Of a DNA stretch of 64,000 nucleotides, positions 55,179-64,000 are shown piece by piece. This DNA comes from Anomaloglossus baeobatrachus. Taxonomy: Eukaryota; Chordata; Amphibia; Anura; Aromobatidae. Under the pieces are notes generated by a model that was not told where the DNA came from, searched no databases, and saw only the letters and a program-made list of their open reading frames with translations. Position numbers and translations under genes: made by a program. The DNA lies in contig NC_134355.1 of assembly GCF_048569485.1 (NCBI RefSeq), forward strand, positions 563,277,642 through 563,341,641, given 5' to 3'. How positions within the stretch are numbered: position 1 is the stretch's first letter; each line of letters opens with the position of its first letter.

Positions 55179-55312
55179 ATGTCGTTAAGCTGGTACCATG
55201 GGTACATCACTCGCTCCAAGGCTGAAGATCTGCTGTCACAGGCTGGCAAGGATGGCAGTTTCCTTGTGCGAGATAGTGAATCTGTGTGCCGGGCATATGC
55301 TCTGTGTGTGCT
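55179..55312 (+). CDS. INPP5D: SHIP1 (INPP5D) first coding exon, start of SH2 domain
   Basis: Encodes 44 full codons plus two bases, beginning [20 protein letters not shown] and ending RAYALCV(L), then the splice donor GTAAGT at 55313. The text [30 protein letters not shown] matches the N-terminus of vertebrate SHIP1 nearly word for word, including the SH2 phosphotyrosine-pocket Arg in FLVR. SHIP1 is a cytoplasmic inositol-polyphosphate 5-phosphatase that removes the 5-phosphate of PI(3,4,5)P3 and dampens PI3K signalling in blood cells; its SH2 domain docks on phosphorylated ITIM receptors. The ATG at 55179 aligns with the known start and has G at -3. The position after FLVR is Asp where I recall Ala in mammals, as in the related SAP/EAT-2 SH2 proteins (FL/YLRDSES). 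Remaining exons lie beyond the window. Confidence 0.9.
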
Positions 55313-55679
55313 GTAAGTGAAACGCTACTTATCGCTGTTATTGTTATATTGCCCTTCACTTGTAAAGTGCAAAACGTGTTTTCAGAATTGGTACAGTGCA
55401 GCTAAATACCTTAGTATTCATTTTACAGTACCAGCAAAGTGAATGAGATTTCTGAAGTTGTATGCACATGCTGCTTATTTTTTCCTTGCATATTTGAACC
55501 TTAAAAGCATTTTTTTTTTAATCTGCGGGGTGTCATTTCTTTCGCATATTTTACACAATATTTTTCCTGTTAACACTCTGGATTTGCAGCAGAAAAATCT
55601 TCTGCAAATACTAAACATGGGCACATACCCCTAGCATTTGGCTCACACGTTTGAATGCACTTCTTTCTGCAGGATGTGC
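55313..55679 (+). other. start of INPP5D intron 1, non-repetitive
   Basis: Begins with the GTAAGT donor. No repeat recognised up to the 3' end of the antisense LINE at 55680. A T-run lies at 55509-55518. Confidence 0.6.
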
Positions 55680-55990
55680 ATGGATTTCATAGTTTCATAG
55701 TTTTTAAGGTTGAAGGTAGACTTAAGTTCATCAAGTTCAACCCATTGCCTAACATGTTGATCCAGAGGAAGGCAAAAACCCACTAAGCTCCACATTATGG
55801 GAAAAATTCCTTTCTGACTCCACATACGACGATCTGACAAGTTCCCCGGATCAACACCAAATCACAGAATCTGCTGCGCATAACCAGTAATATTATATTT
55901 TTCAAAGGCATCCAGGCCTCTTTTAAATTTTAGTAATGAATCAACCATTACAACATTATGTGGTAGAATTCCATAGCCTCACTGCTCTTA

Positions 55991-56549
55991 AGGCCCCGTT
56001 ACACGCAGTGACATCGCTAACGAGATGTCGTTGGGGTCACGAAATTCGTGACGCACATCCGGCCTCGTTAGCGACGTCGTTGCGTGTGACACTTAAGAGC
56101 GACCGCTAACGATCCCAAATACTCACCAAATCGTTGATTGTTGACACATCGTTCATTTTCAAAATATCGTTGCTCGTGCTGGACGCAGGTTGTTCGTCGT
56201 TCCCGAGGCAGTACACATCGCTACGTGTGACACCCCAGGAACGAGAAACAACACCGTACCTGCGTCCTCCGGCAACAAGGCGGGCGTGACATTCATTCGG
56301 CTGCTCTCCGCCCCTCCGCTTCTATTGGTGGTCTGCTGTGTGACGTCACTGCACCGCCGCACAAACCGCCCCATTAAAAAAGAGGTTGTTCTCCGACCAC
56401 AGCGACGCCGTTAGGCAGGTAAGTTCATGTGACGCGTACCGGAAATATTGTTCGCTACGGGCAGCAATTTGCCCGTGACGCACAAACGACGGGGGCGGGT
56501 GCTATCGCTAGCAACATCGTTAGTGATGTCGCTGCGTGTAAAGCAGCCT
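55991..56549. mobile_element. PIF/Harbinger MITE
   Basis: Ends AGGCCCCGTTACACGCAGTG and the complement of AGGCTGCTTTACACGCAGCG with TTA on both sides (55988-55990 and 56550-56552). Words such as ACATCGCTAACGA recur in both arms. Confidence 0.82.
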
Positions 56550-58199
56550 TTACAGTAAAGAATATACATCAGTGATTATGATTAAACCTTCTTTCTTCTA
56601 GACCTAGTGGATGTACCTTGTCCCCATCACAGGCCTAGGTGTAAAATGATCATTATAGACAGCTTTGTATGTTTGTAAGTTTAATAACCTATTTTGGTAT
56701 TGCAGTCCATCCAGTCTCTTAATAACCTTGGTTGCACTTCTCTATTATAGCTATCTCCTTCTTATACACCAAAATTGTACACAGTATTCTAAGCATGGTC
56801 ACACTAGTGACCTGTATAGGGGTATGTGAGATGCTGGCCACAAACTAAAGACTATTGGACTTTTTCCAGCACAGAGCGCTGGTTAGTTACATCAATCTTA
56901 TTGTTGGGTTTTATTATAGATTGTTTGTCAGTTTAAGGTACACAATTTGAAGGGGTTGTAACAGTGTGTCATTCTAGTTGGCCTCCATGGACTCTTATAG
57001 AATTAGGCCTGCAGTAGGATTCATAGTCTTGCACCTGCTGGGGGTTATGAATCTTTTTGCATGGGGCTTCTCTAATACAGAATTCTGCCTACAGGGCCAT
57101 AGACTGGGCTTCTGGAACGTTACTACTTTGAGCTTCATAAAGAAAATGTCTAAGGGGTGGGTGTGATGATTACTTCTGCCCATACAAGGGGCTGATCCCA
57201 GGAGAGGTACAACAATAAGCCACACATTTGGTTAGTTGGGCAGTTGGTGCTGTGATGTGGAGGAGTGAGGATCTGTTGCTGTGGCCAAGTCCTGGTGCCC
57301 ATGAATGGACTATAGAGATTGGAGCTGGATACACACACTATGGTTGTCATGTCCGTCGTCTAGAGGATAATAAGGAGTATGGTTGCTACAAGACCGTGTC
57401 CGGCATAAATAAAAATTGTTGCATCGTTAACATGCTTAGGTGATTAATACAACCGACAACCTCAGATCTTGACAGGATAAAAGTATGTTCTTATCAGGAA
57501 CATCTATGCCTCTTTAATACGTCAAATTATTTTATTAACCTTGGCAGCAGCTGCCTGACACTGGTCAGTAAAGTTGAGTTTGCCATCCACCCATACACCC
57601 AAGTCTTTTTCACAACAGTTTTACCCAGTTTTACAATTAAGTACATAGTTATACATTTTATTTCCTCTGCCAAAGTGTATGACCTTACATTTATCCACAT
57701 TAAACTCCAATTTCCATTTCTCAGCCTAAGCCTCCAGCTGTCATAAATCCTTCTGTATTATTAAATTATACTCCTTTTGTATTAATTACTTTCCAAAGAT
57801 TAGTTGCATTTACAAATATTGAAATTCAATGCTTCATGCCCCCTACATGGTCATTAATAAATATGTTTAAAAGAAGACTGCGCAATACTGACCCCTGTGG
57901 TATCCCACTGTTAACTGTGACCTAGTCCGAGTGTGTTTTTTTTAATAATCATCCTTTCTTTGCTATCACTGACCAGTTCTTAACCCAGTTACACATATTT
58001 TCCCCAATTCCCATTATTCTCATTTTATGTACCAGCCTTTTGTGTGGCACTGTATCAAACACCTTTGAAAAGTCCATATAGACAACATCCACTGCATTTC
58101 CCTGGTCCGTCCTTAAACTTACCTCCTTATGGAAGCTTACCAGATTAGTTTGACAGGACCGATCCCTCATAAACTCATGTTAATATTGGGTTGTGAAGT

Positions 58200-58340
58200 T
58201 ATTCTTCTTGAGATACTCCAGTGTAATCATAATAATAATAATATTTACTCATTTATATAGCGCTATTAATTCCACAGCGCTTTACATACATCATCATCAT
58301 GACTGTCCCCATTGGGGCTTACAATCTAGGGTAGTATCTC
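58200..58340 (+). repeat. AAT microsatellite with conserved TATAGCGCTATTAATTCC flank
   Basis: An AATAATAAT run (58228-58243) followed by ATTTATATAGCGCTATTAAT, CACAGCGCTTTACATAC and CCCCATTGGGGCTTACAATC. This arrangement is a well-known dispersed repeat of frog genomes. Class uncertain. Confidence 0.65.
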
Positions 58341-58376
58341 TTAGGAAACCTTCAAGAATTTTTTCCATAGTAGAGG

Positions 58377-59647
58377 TTAACCCCTTCATGACCATGGACG
58401 GATATATCCGTCATTGAGCGTGTCCCGTTAAGCCCCGCCCCCTGCCGCGGGCAGGCGGCGGCGGTCGGCACACATATCAGCTGATTTCAACAGCTGACAT
58501 GTGTGCCTGCATGATGCGAGTGGAATCGCTTGCACTCGCAACATTTAACCCCATAAATCTCGCTGCCAAAGTCGGGCAGCAAGATCTATATGCACGCGGC
58601 CATCATTTTTACTTACCGCCGCCCCCACCGGAAGTCACGTGCGTGATCACGTGACTTTCGGTGGTTGCCATCGTAGCACAGGGTCATGTGATGACACCTG
58701 CAGCTATGAAGTTTTACTTTCGTTTTCCCTCGGCCGGGAGCAAAGGGAAACAGGAAGTGACTGAATCTGCTGTTTACAGCTGTGTAGCTGTGATCAGCAG
58801 ATAGATAAGAGCAATCGGATTGCTGATCGCTATAGCCCCCTAGGGCGACTAGTAAAATAAAAAAAAAATAAAAAAAAAAGTTTTTTAAAAAAAACCCTAA
58901 AAGTTCAAATCACCCCCCTTTCCCCCATTGAAAATTAAAGGGTTAAAAAATAAATAAATATACACATATTTGGTATCGCCGCATTCAGAAATGCCCGATC
59001 TATCAAAATATAAAATCAATTAATCTGATTGGTAAACGGCGTAGTGGCAAAAAAAATTCCAAACGCCAAAATTACGTTTTTTGGTCGCCGCAAGTTTTAC
59101 GCAAAATGCAATAACAGGCAATCAAAACGTAGAATCTGAGCAAAAATGGTACCATTAGAAACGTCAGCTTGAGACACAAAAAATAAGCCGTCACTGAGCC
59201 ATAGATCCCAAAAAATGAGAACGGGTTTCGGAATATGGCGCAAAACGTGCGCCACTTTTATTGGACAAGCTTGTGAATTTTTTTTAACCCCTTAGATACA
59301 AGTAAACCTATAAATGTTTGGTGTCTACAAACTCGCACCGACCTCAGGCATCATACCCACACATCAGTTTTACCATTTAGTGAATACCGTGAATAAAACA
59401 TCCCAAAAACTATTGTGCCATCACACTTTTTTTGCAGTTTTTCCACACTTGGAATTTTTTTTGCTGTTTTCCAGTACACCATATGGTAAAACTTATGGTT
59501 TCATTTAAAAGTACAACTTGTCCCGCAAAAAACAAGCCCTCATATGGCAAGATCGACGGAAAAATAAAAAAGGTACGGCTCTCGGAAGAAGGGGAGCAAA
59601 AAACAAAAACGCAAAAACGGAAAGTGCCCCGGGGCTGAAGGGGTTAA
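58377..59647 (+). mobile_element. TTAA-target DNA element (piggyBac-like), copy c
   Basis: TTAA at 58377-58380 and 59644-59647; ends TTAACCCCTTCATGACC and the complement of TTAACCCCTTCAGCCCC. Highly similar to copy b (14517-15821) throughout. Inserted in the LINE. Non-autonomous; the open frames within it are chance. Confidence 0.85.
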
Positions 59648-59886
59648 ACTTACCGGCCTATAAATTCCAGACTTGGATTTTGTCCCTTTTTTAAATATTG
59701 GCACCACATTTGCTATGCGACAGTCCTGCGGTACAGACCCTGTTATTATGGAGTATGTAAAGATTAAAAATAATGCTCTGTCTATCACCGCACTTAATTC
59801 CTGCAGCAATTGGGGGAGTATGCCATATTGGCCTGGTGATTTGTCTACTTTAGTGATTTTGAGGCGGCACCCTACTTCCTACTGCA

Positions 59887-60283
59887 TTAAAGGGAATCGG
59901 TCAGCAGTTTTTGCTATGTAATCAGAAGCCAGCATGCTTTAAGGGTTAACATACAGATCCCAGCCAGGAGTCTCTTATCACAGTGTGTTTTTGGTGACCT
60001 TCAATGTTAGTTTAAGCTTCAGTAGCTTTATTATTAGTAGAGCATGTGAGCTCAAGTCTGGGTCTACCCCCCTCCGTGATTAGCAGCTTCTGTCTATAGA
60101 ACTGTACACTGAAAGCCTTGTGTGGGTGAGGGCAGCTTTTTAAGTTCTGTTACATGCTAAAACTAAAATCTTTGATTTGAACGACTGCACCCGAAGTGAT
60201 ACATTGTTGGATTCAGGATCTTTTTGCCTACACCATGCTGCTCTCAGATGAGGTAGCAAAACCTTCTGACAGATTCCCTTTAA
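59887..60283. mobile_element. T2/Kolobok-type MITE
   Basis: Ends TTAAAGGGAATCGGTCAGCAG and the complement of TTAAAGGGAATCTGTCAGAAG, both including TTAA, 397 bp, inserted in the LINE. Confidence 0.82.
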
Positions 60284-60586
60284 GAAGGTGACATTTAATG
60301 GGGAATTTATGGTATCCCTGATCATGACATCTGTCATGGGATTTTCTTGTATAAATGCTGTAGAGAAAAGTCATTTACCAGACTGACCTTTCCTTCATCC
60401 TCTTCCACCATTTCACCCAGACTATTTTTGAGGGGTCCAACCCTATCATTTTTGAGTTTCTTACTGTTTATGTAGTTGAAGAATAATTTTGTATTATTTT
60501 AAAATTTTCTGGCAATAAATCTCCCTGTCTCAACTTTGCTGCCTTAATTTGCTTTTTACAGAATTTTTTAAATTTTCGATAAATAT

Positions 60587-61289
60587 TTAAAAGGAACCTG
60601 TTAGGTGCAATATGCACCCAGACCCACGAGCAGTTCTGGGTGCATATTACTAATCCCTGCCTAACTGAACCCAGCGTACAGTAGCATATATAAATAGTTC
60701 TTCAGAAAAAGTTTTTGTAAAGATCCTTTATGATATGCTAATGTGCGCAGGGATTAGTCACAAGTACAAGGGGGTAATTTCCTGTGCTCATTCCTCACTC
60801 TTAGCATGTTAGCACGCCCACAGGGGTGTGCTAACATTGTATTCAATGCCCATTGCCTAGCATCATCAGTGGTGACGTGCGTACCTGTGTCCGTTGTCAC
60901 TGCTTCAGAATGCCGGGTTTAGGGTCAGTGCGCATGATCAGAAGTCCCTGGACTTCCGGTCATGTGCACTAGACCTCTCTGAAGCCGGGATGCGTGTACC
61001 TGGCTTCATAGTGCACTGATGACAATGGACAATGGGCATTGAATAGCATGTTAGCAAACCACTGTGGGTGTGCTACCATGCTAAGAGGGCGGAATGAGTG
61101 CAGGAACTAACACCCTTGCGACTAGTCCCTGGCCTCATTAGCATATCATAAAGGATCTTTAGAAATACTTTTTCTAAAGCGCTTTATCTATGCTACTAGA
61201 TACAGGGACGACTAGGGAGGTATTAGTAATATGCACCCAGAACTGTTCGTGGTTCTGGATGCAAAGTGTACATGACAGGTTTCTTTTAA
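60587..61289. mobile_element. T2/Kolobok-type MITE
   Basis: Ends TTAAAAGGAACCTGTTAGGTG and the complement of TTAAAAGAAACCTGTCATGTA, both including TTAA. Arms are long: TTCTGGGTGCATATTACTAAT near 60640 is mirrored near 61240. Inserted in the LINE. Confidence 0.82.
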
Positions 61290-61478
61290 TGCCTTCTCAC
61301 TACCCTCTTACTTTAATACTCTAAAAGTTGTTTTTTTTGTCATTTCTTGCGCCCTTTACAGTTCTATTTAGCCATAGTGGTTTCCTCCTATTTCTAGCTT
61401 GTTTATTCCCATAGGGTATATTTCTGCAAGTCCCATGTGGATGAATGGAACAGTATCAGAATATACTGTATCTATATA

Positions 61479-63085
61479 CAGTACAGACCAAAACTTTGGA
61501 CACACCTTCTCATTCAAAGAGTTTTCTTTATTTTCATGACTCTGAAAATTGTAGCTTCACATTGAAGGCATCAAAACTATGAATTAACATAATCTGGAAT
61601 GAAATACTTAACAAAAAAGTGTGAAACACTGAAAATATGTCTTATATTCTAGGTTCTTCAAAGTAGCCACCTTTTGCTTTGATTACTGCTTTGCACACTC
61701 TTGGCATTCTCTTGATGAGCTTCAAGAGGTAGTCACCGGAAATGGTTTTCACTTCACAGGTGTGCCCTGTCATGTTTAATAAGTGGGATTTCTTGCCTTA
61801 TATATGGGGTTGGGACCATCAGTTGTGTTGTGCAGAAGTCTGGTGGATACACAGCTGATAGTCCTACTGAATAGACTGTTAGAATTTGTATTCTGGCAAG
61901 AAAAAAGCAGCTAAGTAAAGACAAACGAGTGGCCATCATTACTTTAAGAAATAAAGGTCAGTCAGTCAAAAAAATTGGGAAAACTTTGAAAGTGTCCCCA
62001 AGTGCAGTGGCAAAACCATCAAACGCTACAAAGAATATGGCTCACATGAGGACCGCCCCAGGAAAGGAAGATCAAGAGTCACCTCTGCTGCTGAGGATAA
62101 GTTTATCCGAGTCACCAGCCTCAGAAATCGCAGGTTAAAAGGAGCTCAGATTAGAGACCAGGTCAATGCCACACAGAGTTCTAGCAGCAGACACATCTCT
62201 AGAACAACTGCTAAAAGGAGACTTTATGCAGCAGGTCTTCATAGCTGCTAGGAAACCACTGCAAGGACAGGCAACAAGCAGAAGAGACTTGTTTGGGCTA
62301 AAGAACACAAGGAATGGACATTAGACCAGTGGAAATCTGTGCTTTGGTCTGATAGGTCCAAATTTGAGATCTTTGGATCCAACCACCGTGTCTTTGTGCG
62401 ACGCAGAAAAGGTGAACGGATGGACTCTACATACCTGGTTCTCACCGTGAAGCATGGAGGAGAAGGTGTGATGGTGTGGGGGTGATTTGCTGGTGACACT
62501 GTTGAGGATTTATTCAAAATTGAAGGCATACATAACAAGCATGGCTACCACAGCATCTTGCAACGGCATACTATTCAATCCGGTTTGTGTTTAGTTGGAC
62601 CATCATTTATTTTTCAACAAGACAATGACCCCAAACACACCTCCAGGCTGTGTAAGGGCTATTTGACTAAGAAGGAGAGTGATGAGGTGCTACGCCAGAT
62701 GACCTGGCCTCCACAGTCACCAGACCTGAACCCAATTGAGATAGTTTGGGGTGAGCTGGACCGCAGAGTGAAGGCAAAAGGGCCAACAAGTGCTAAGCAT
62801 CTCTGGGAACTCCTTCAAGACTGTTGGAAGACCATTTCCGGTGATTACCTCTTGAAGCTCATCAAGAGAATGCCAAGAGTATGCAAAGCAGTAATCAAAG
62901 CAAAAGGTGGATACTTTTAAGAACCTAGAATATAAGACATATTTTCAGTTGTTTCACTCATTTGATAATGTTAAGTATTTCATTCCACATAGTTTTGATG
63001 CCTTCAATGTGAATCTACAATTTTCAGTCATGAAAATAAAGAAAATTCTTTGAATGAGGTGTGTACAAACTTTTGGTCTTTACTG
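61479..63085 (+). mobile_element. Tc1-like transposon, complete ends, dead transposase
   Basis: Terminal inverted repeats of about 100 bp starting CAGTACAGACCAAAACTTTG (left) and the complement of CAGTAAAGACCAAAAGTTTG (right), flanked by TA (61477-61478 and 63086-63087). 1607 bp, the normal size. In the presumed INPP5D intron 1, same orientation as the gene. This family is widespread in fish and amphibians. Confidence 0.9.
61893..62920 (+). pseudogene. Tc1-like transposase pseudogene
   Basis: Reads ARKKQLSKDKRVAIITLRNK, a helix-turn-helix (GQSVKKIGKTLKVSPSAVAK), then SVLWSDRSKFEIFGS (around 62330-62370), FQQDNDPKHTSRLCKGYL (second catalytic Asp) and WPPQSPDLNPIEIVWGELDR (third catalytic position, Glu of PIE), ending KAKGGYF at 62920. 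The family start ATG is CTG at 61893. A one-base loss near 62012 shifts the frame after SAVAK. A TGA replaces the Cys codon of the VWGCFAG block near 62483, and the first catalytic block reads SDRSKF where SDESKF is usual. Dead copy. Confidence 0.88.
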
Positions 63086-63087
63086 TA

Positions 63088-63420
63088 TATATCTATTGCA
63101 TGTCAATTAGCTTTGCAAATCGAGTTAGTAGAAGGGGAAGCCCTTTCAGACACTTAGGAAAGCTTGGTGACAACACAAGAGGAAGTTGCTATTTTGAACA
63201 TTTTTGGTTTTTGTTATTAGTAAATCATATAAAGAACAAAACAGAAAGTTTAACAACTCAACAGAATGGAAAGTCTCAAGGATTTGTATTTATAGATAAT
63301 ATATATTGTGGATGACTTATAAAACGATTAAATTGGTAATAATGAATGTGTTGGAAAATCAGTAAAAGTTATTACGAAGAGCTTTAGTCAAAAAAAATAG
63401 ACATTGATAAAAGATTCCTG
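63088..63420. other. intron sequence, nothing recognised
   Basis: AT-rich sequence right of the Tc1 copy without terminal repeats or coding capacity. Confidence 0.5.
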
Positions 63421-63424
63421 ACTC

Positions 63425-63612
63425 AGGACTCTTCACACGTCTGTATAATTCTGTCGGATGTTGGATCGCAATGCATGGACTGGCCGTGGCTGTCCGGATC
63501 TGAGCATGACCGCTGCATATATTTCAATGAAGCTGTCATGCTCTGGTCAAGATATCCGCGGACAGACAGTTCATTACGACCAAATTGCACTGACGTGTGA
63601 AAGAGCCCTAAG
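63425..63612. mobile_element. short MITE
   Basis: Ends GGACTCTTCACACGTC (left) and the complement of TTAGGGCTCTTTCACACGTC (right) form inverted repeats of about 16 bases. Non-coding, 188 bp. Superfamily not determined. Confidence 0.55.
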
Positions 63613-63922
63613 GGGTAGGGGGATCTGGGAAACTCTTTTGTTTCTCTTTTTGCATACCGGAAAAATGAATGTCACCCTCATAGTAAGAATAGACACAGGG
63701 CAAAAAAATGTACAAAATCTGAAAAAAAAAAAAAAAAATAAAATAACAAAATCGATAAATTTTCCTTCTACTAAGATATAAAGAAGCATAAATGAGGCCC
63801 ACACACAGCATATCTGCCAAACTTTAAAGAGGTACGCCAATCACAGACTATTGTGACTTGTTTTTGCACATAAGTAGGATATTTAGAACCCCTGCTAATA
63901 GTCACTGACAATGCCACAATAC

Positions 63923-64000
63923 TTAAAAGGAACATGTCATGTAAAAAACACTATTATTTTGCAGATAATGGGTTAATCTAGAGGTTAGTAGCGTTCTAAA
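63923..64000. mobile_element. T2/Kolobok-type MITE, left end, cut by window edge
   Basis: TTAAAAGGAACATGTCATG at 63923 matches the T2-type end; the rest lies outside the window. Confidence 0.55.

Larger units (their letters stand above)
55680..61440 (-). mobile_element. CR1/Rex1-group LINE, antisense in INPP5D intron 1, with nested MITEs
   Basis: On the minus strand, in order from the right: KPLWLNRTVKGARNDKK-like text (61390-61330), PKLFFNYINS-like text (about 60500), SVPQDCRIANVVPIFKKGTK with YRPVSLT (59740-59650), GNAVDVVYMDFSKVFDTVPH with KRLVHKMR (58110-58030), SGIPQGSVL-like text (57920), DKCKVMHFG-like text (57690) and a 3' end with a TTTCATAG short-repeat tail (55682-55701). These are the successive reverse transcriptase blocks of a CR1/Rex1-type LINE. 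Many stops and frame changes; old. Interrupted by 55991-56549, 58377-59647, 59887-60283 and 60587-61289, and probably by sequence at 56930-57440. Confidence 0.75.

Noticed and set aside
62248-62538. 96-codon minus-strand frame
   Set aside because: Antisense shadow of the Tc1 transposase pseudogene at 61893-62920.

Overview
The window looks like nuclear DNA of an anuran amphibian, probably one with a large, repeat-rich genome. The evidence is the mix of T2/Kolobok-type TTAA MITEs, PIF/Harbinger MITEs, Tc1/mariner copies, CR1/Rex1-group and L1 LINEs, a Helitron, a BED-finger hAT transposon and solo LTRs, together with one vertebrate host exon. No prokaryotic organisation is present and almost every long reading frame belongs to a transposable element. 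Species cannot be fixed from the sequence alone.

Host gene: the only host coding sequence I can support is the first coding exon of INPP5D (SHIP1), plus strand, 55179-55312. It encodes the start of the SH2 domain and ends in a GTAAGT donor. A short promoter-like stretch with a RUNX motif and an ETS motif lies about 0.2 kb upstream. The rest of the window to 64000 would be intron 1, filled mainly by an old antisense CR1/Rex1-like LINE (about 61440-55680) carrying several nested MITEs, plus a Tc1 copy. Everything left of about 54.9 kb is intergenic repeat.

Layout: 1-630 Tc1 fragment; 2270-2807 Helitron; 2895-4140 LINE fragment split by a MITE; 4335-7026 dead Tc1 element carrying a solo LTR; 7030-8893 LTR-like GC-rich block; 9859-11388 dead mariner with long terminal repeats; 12285-16055 hAT remnant and two neighbouring TTAA elements, one carrying a 513 bp hammerhead-headed insertion and the other sitting in a Harbinger MITE; 16159-16902 Harbinger MITE; 17232-18309 solo LTR; 21433-21672 small inverted hammerhead-like locus; 21962-22647 Tc1 fragment hit by a full-length L1 (22648-28827) with both ORFs open; 29130-31310 repeat R1 carrying a solo LTR; 31494-39333 a complete 7.84 kb hAT transposon with an open transposase and two internal satellite arrays; 40390-41036 pogo-like MITE; 41093-44327 Harbinger element carrying a solo LTR; 45065-45827 Harbinger MITE; 46101-50415 solo LTR carrying both a 1.56 kb palindromic hammerhead element and a hAT element that itself carries another solo LTR; 51027-51636 T2 MITE; 51700-52780 L1 fragment; 52789-53625 LTR-like fragment; then the INPP5D promoter, exon and intron.

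The most unusual item is the set of three loci with hammerhead-ribozyme-like cores (46768-46820 minus with 47118-47170 plus; 13847-13886 plus; 21511-21555 minus). All share the GAAACGCGT block, whose ACGCGT half is self-complementary and would be stem III. Two of the three are head-to-head inverted dimers and two have perfect target-site duplications (14 and 11 bp). This fits non-autonomous, RNA-mobilised elements related to Penelope-like elements or retrozymes. All functional statements come from reading motifs; no alignment, folding or database search was run.
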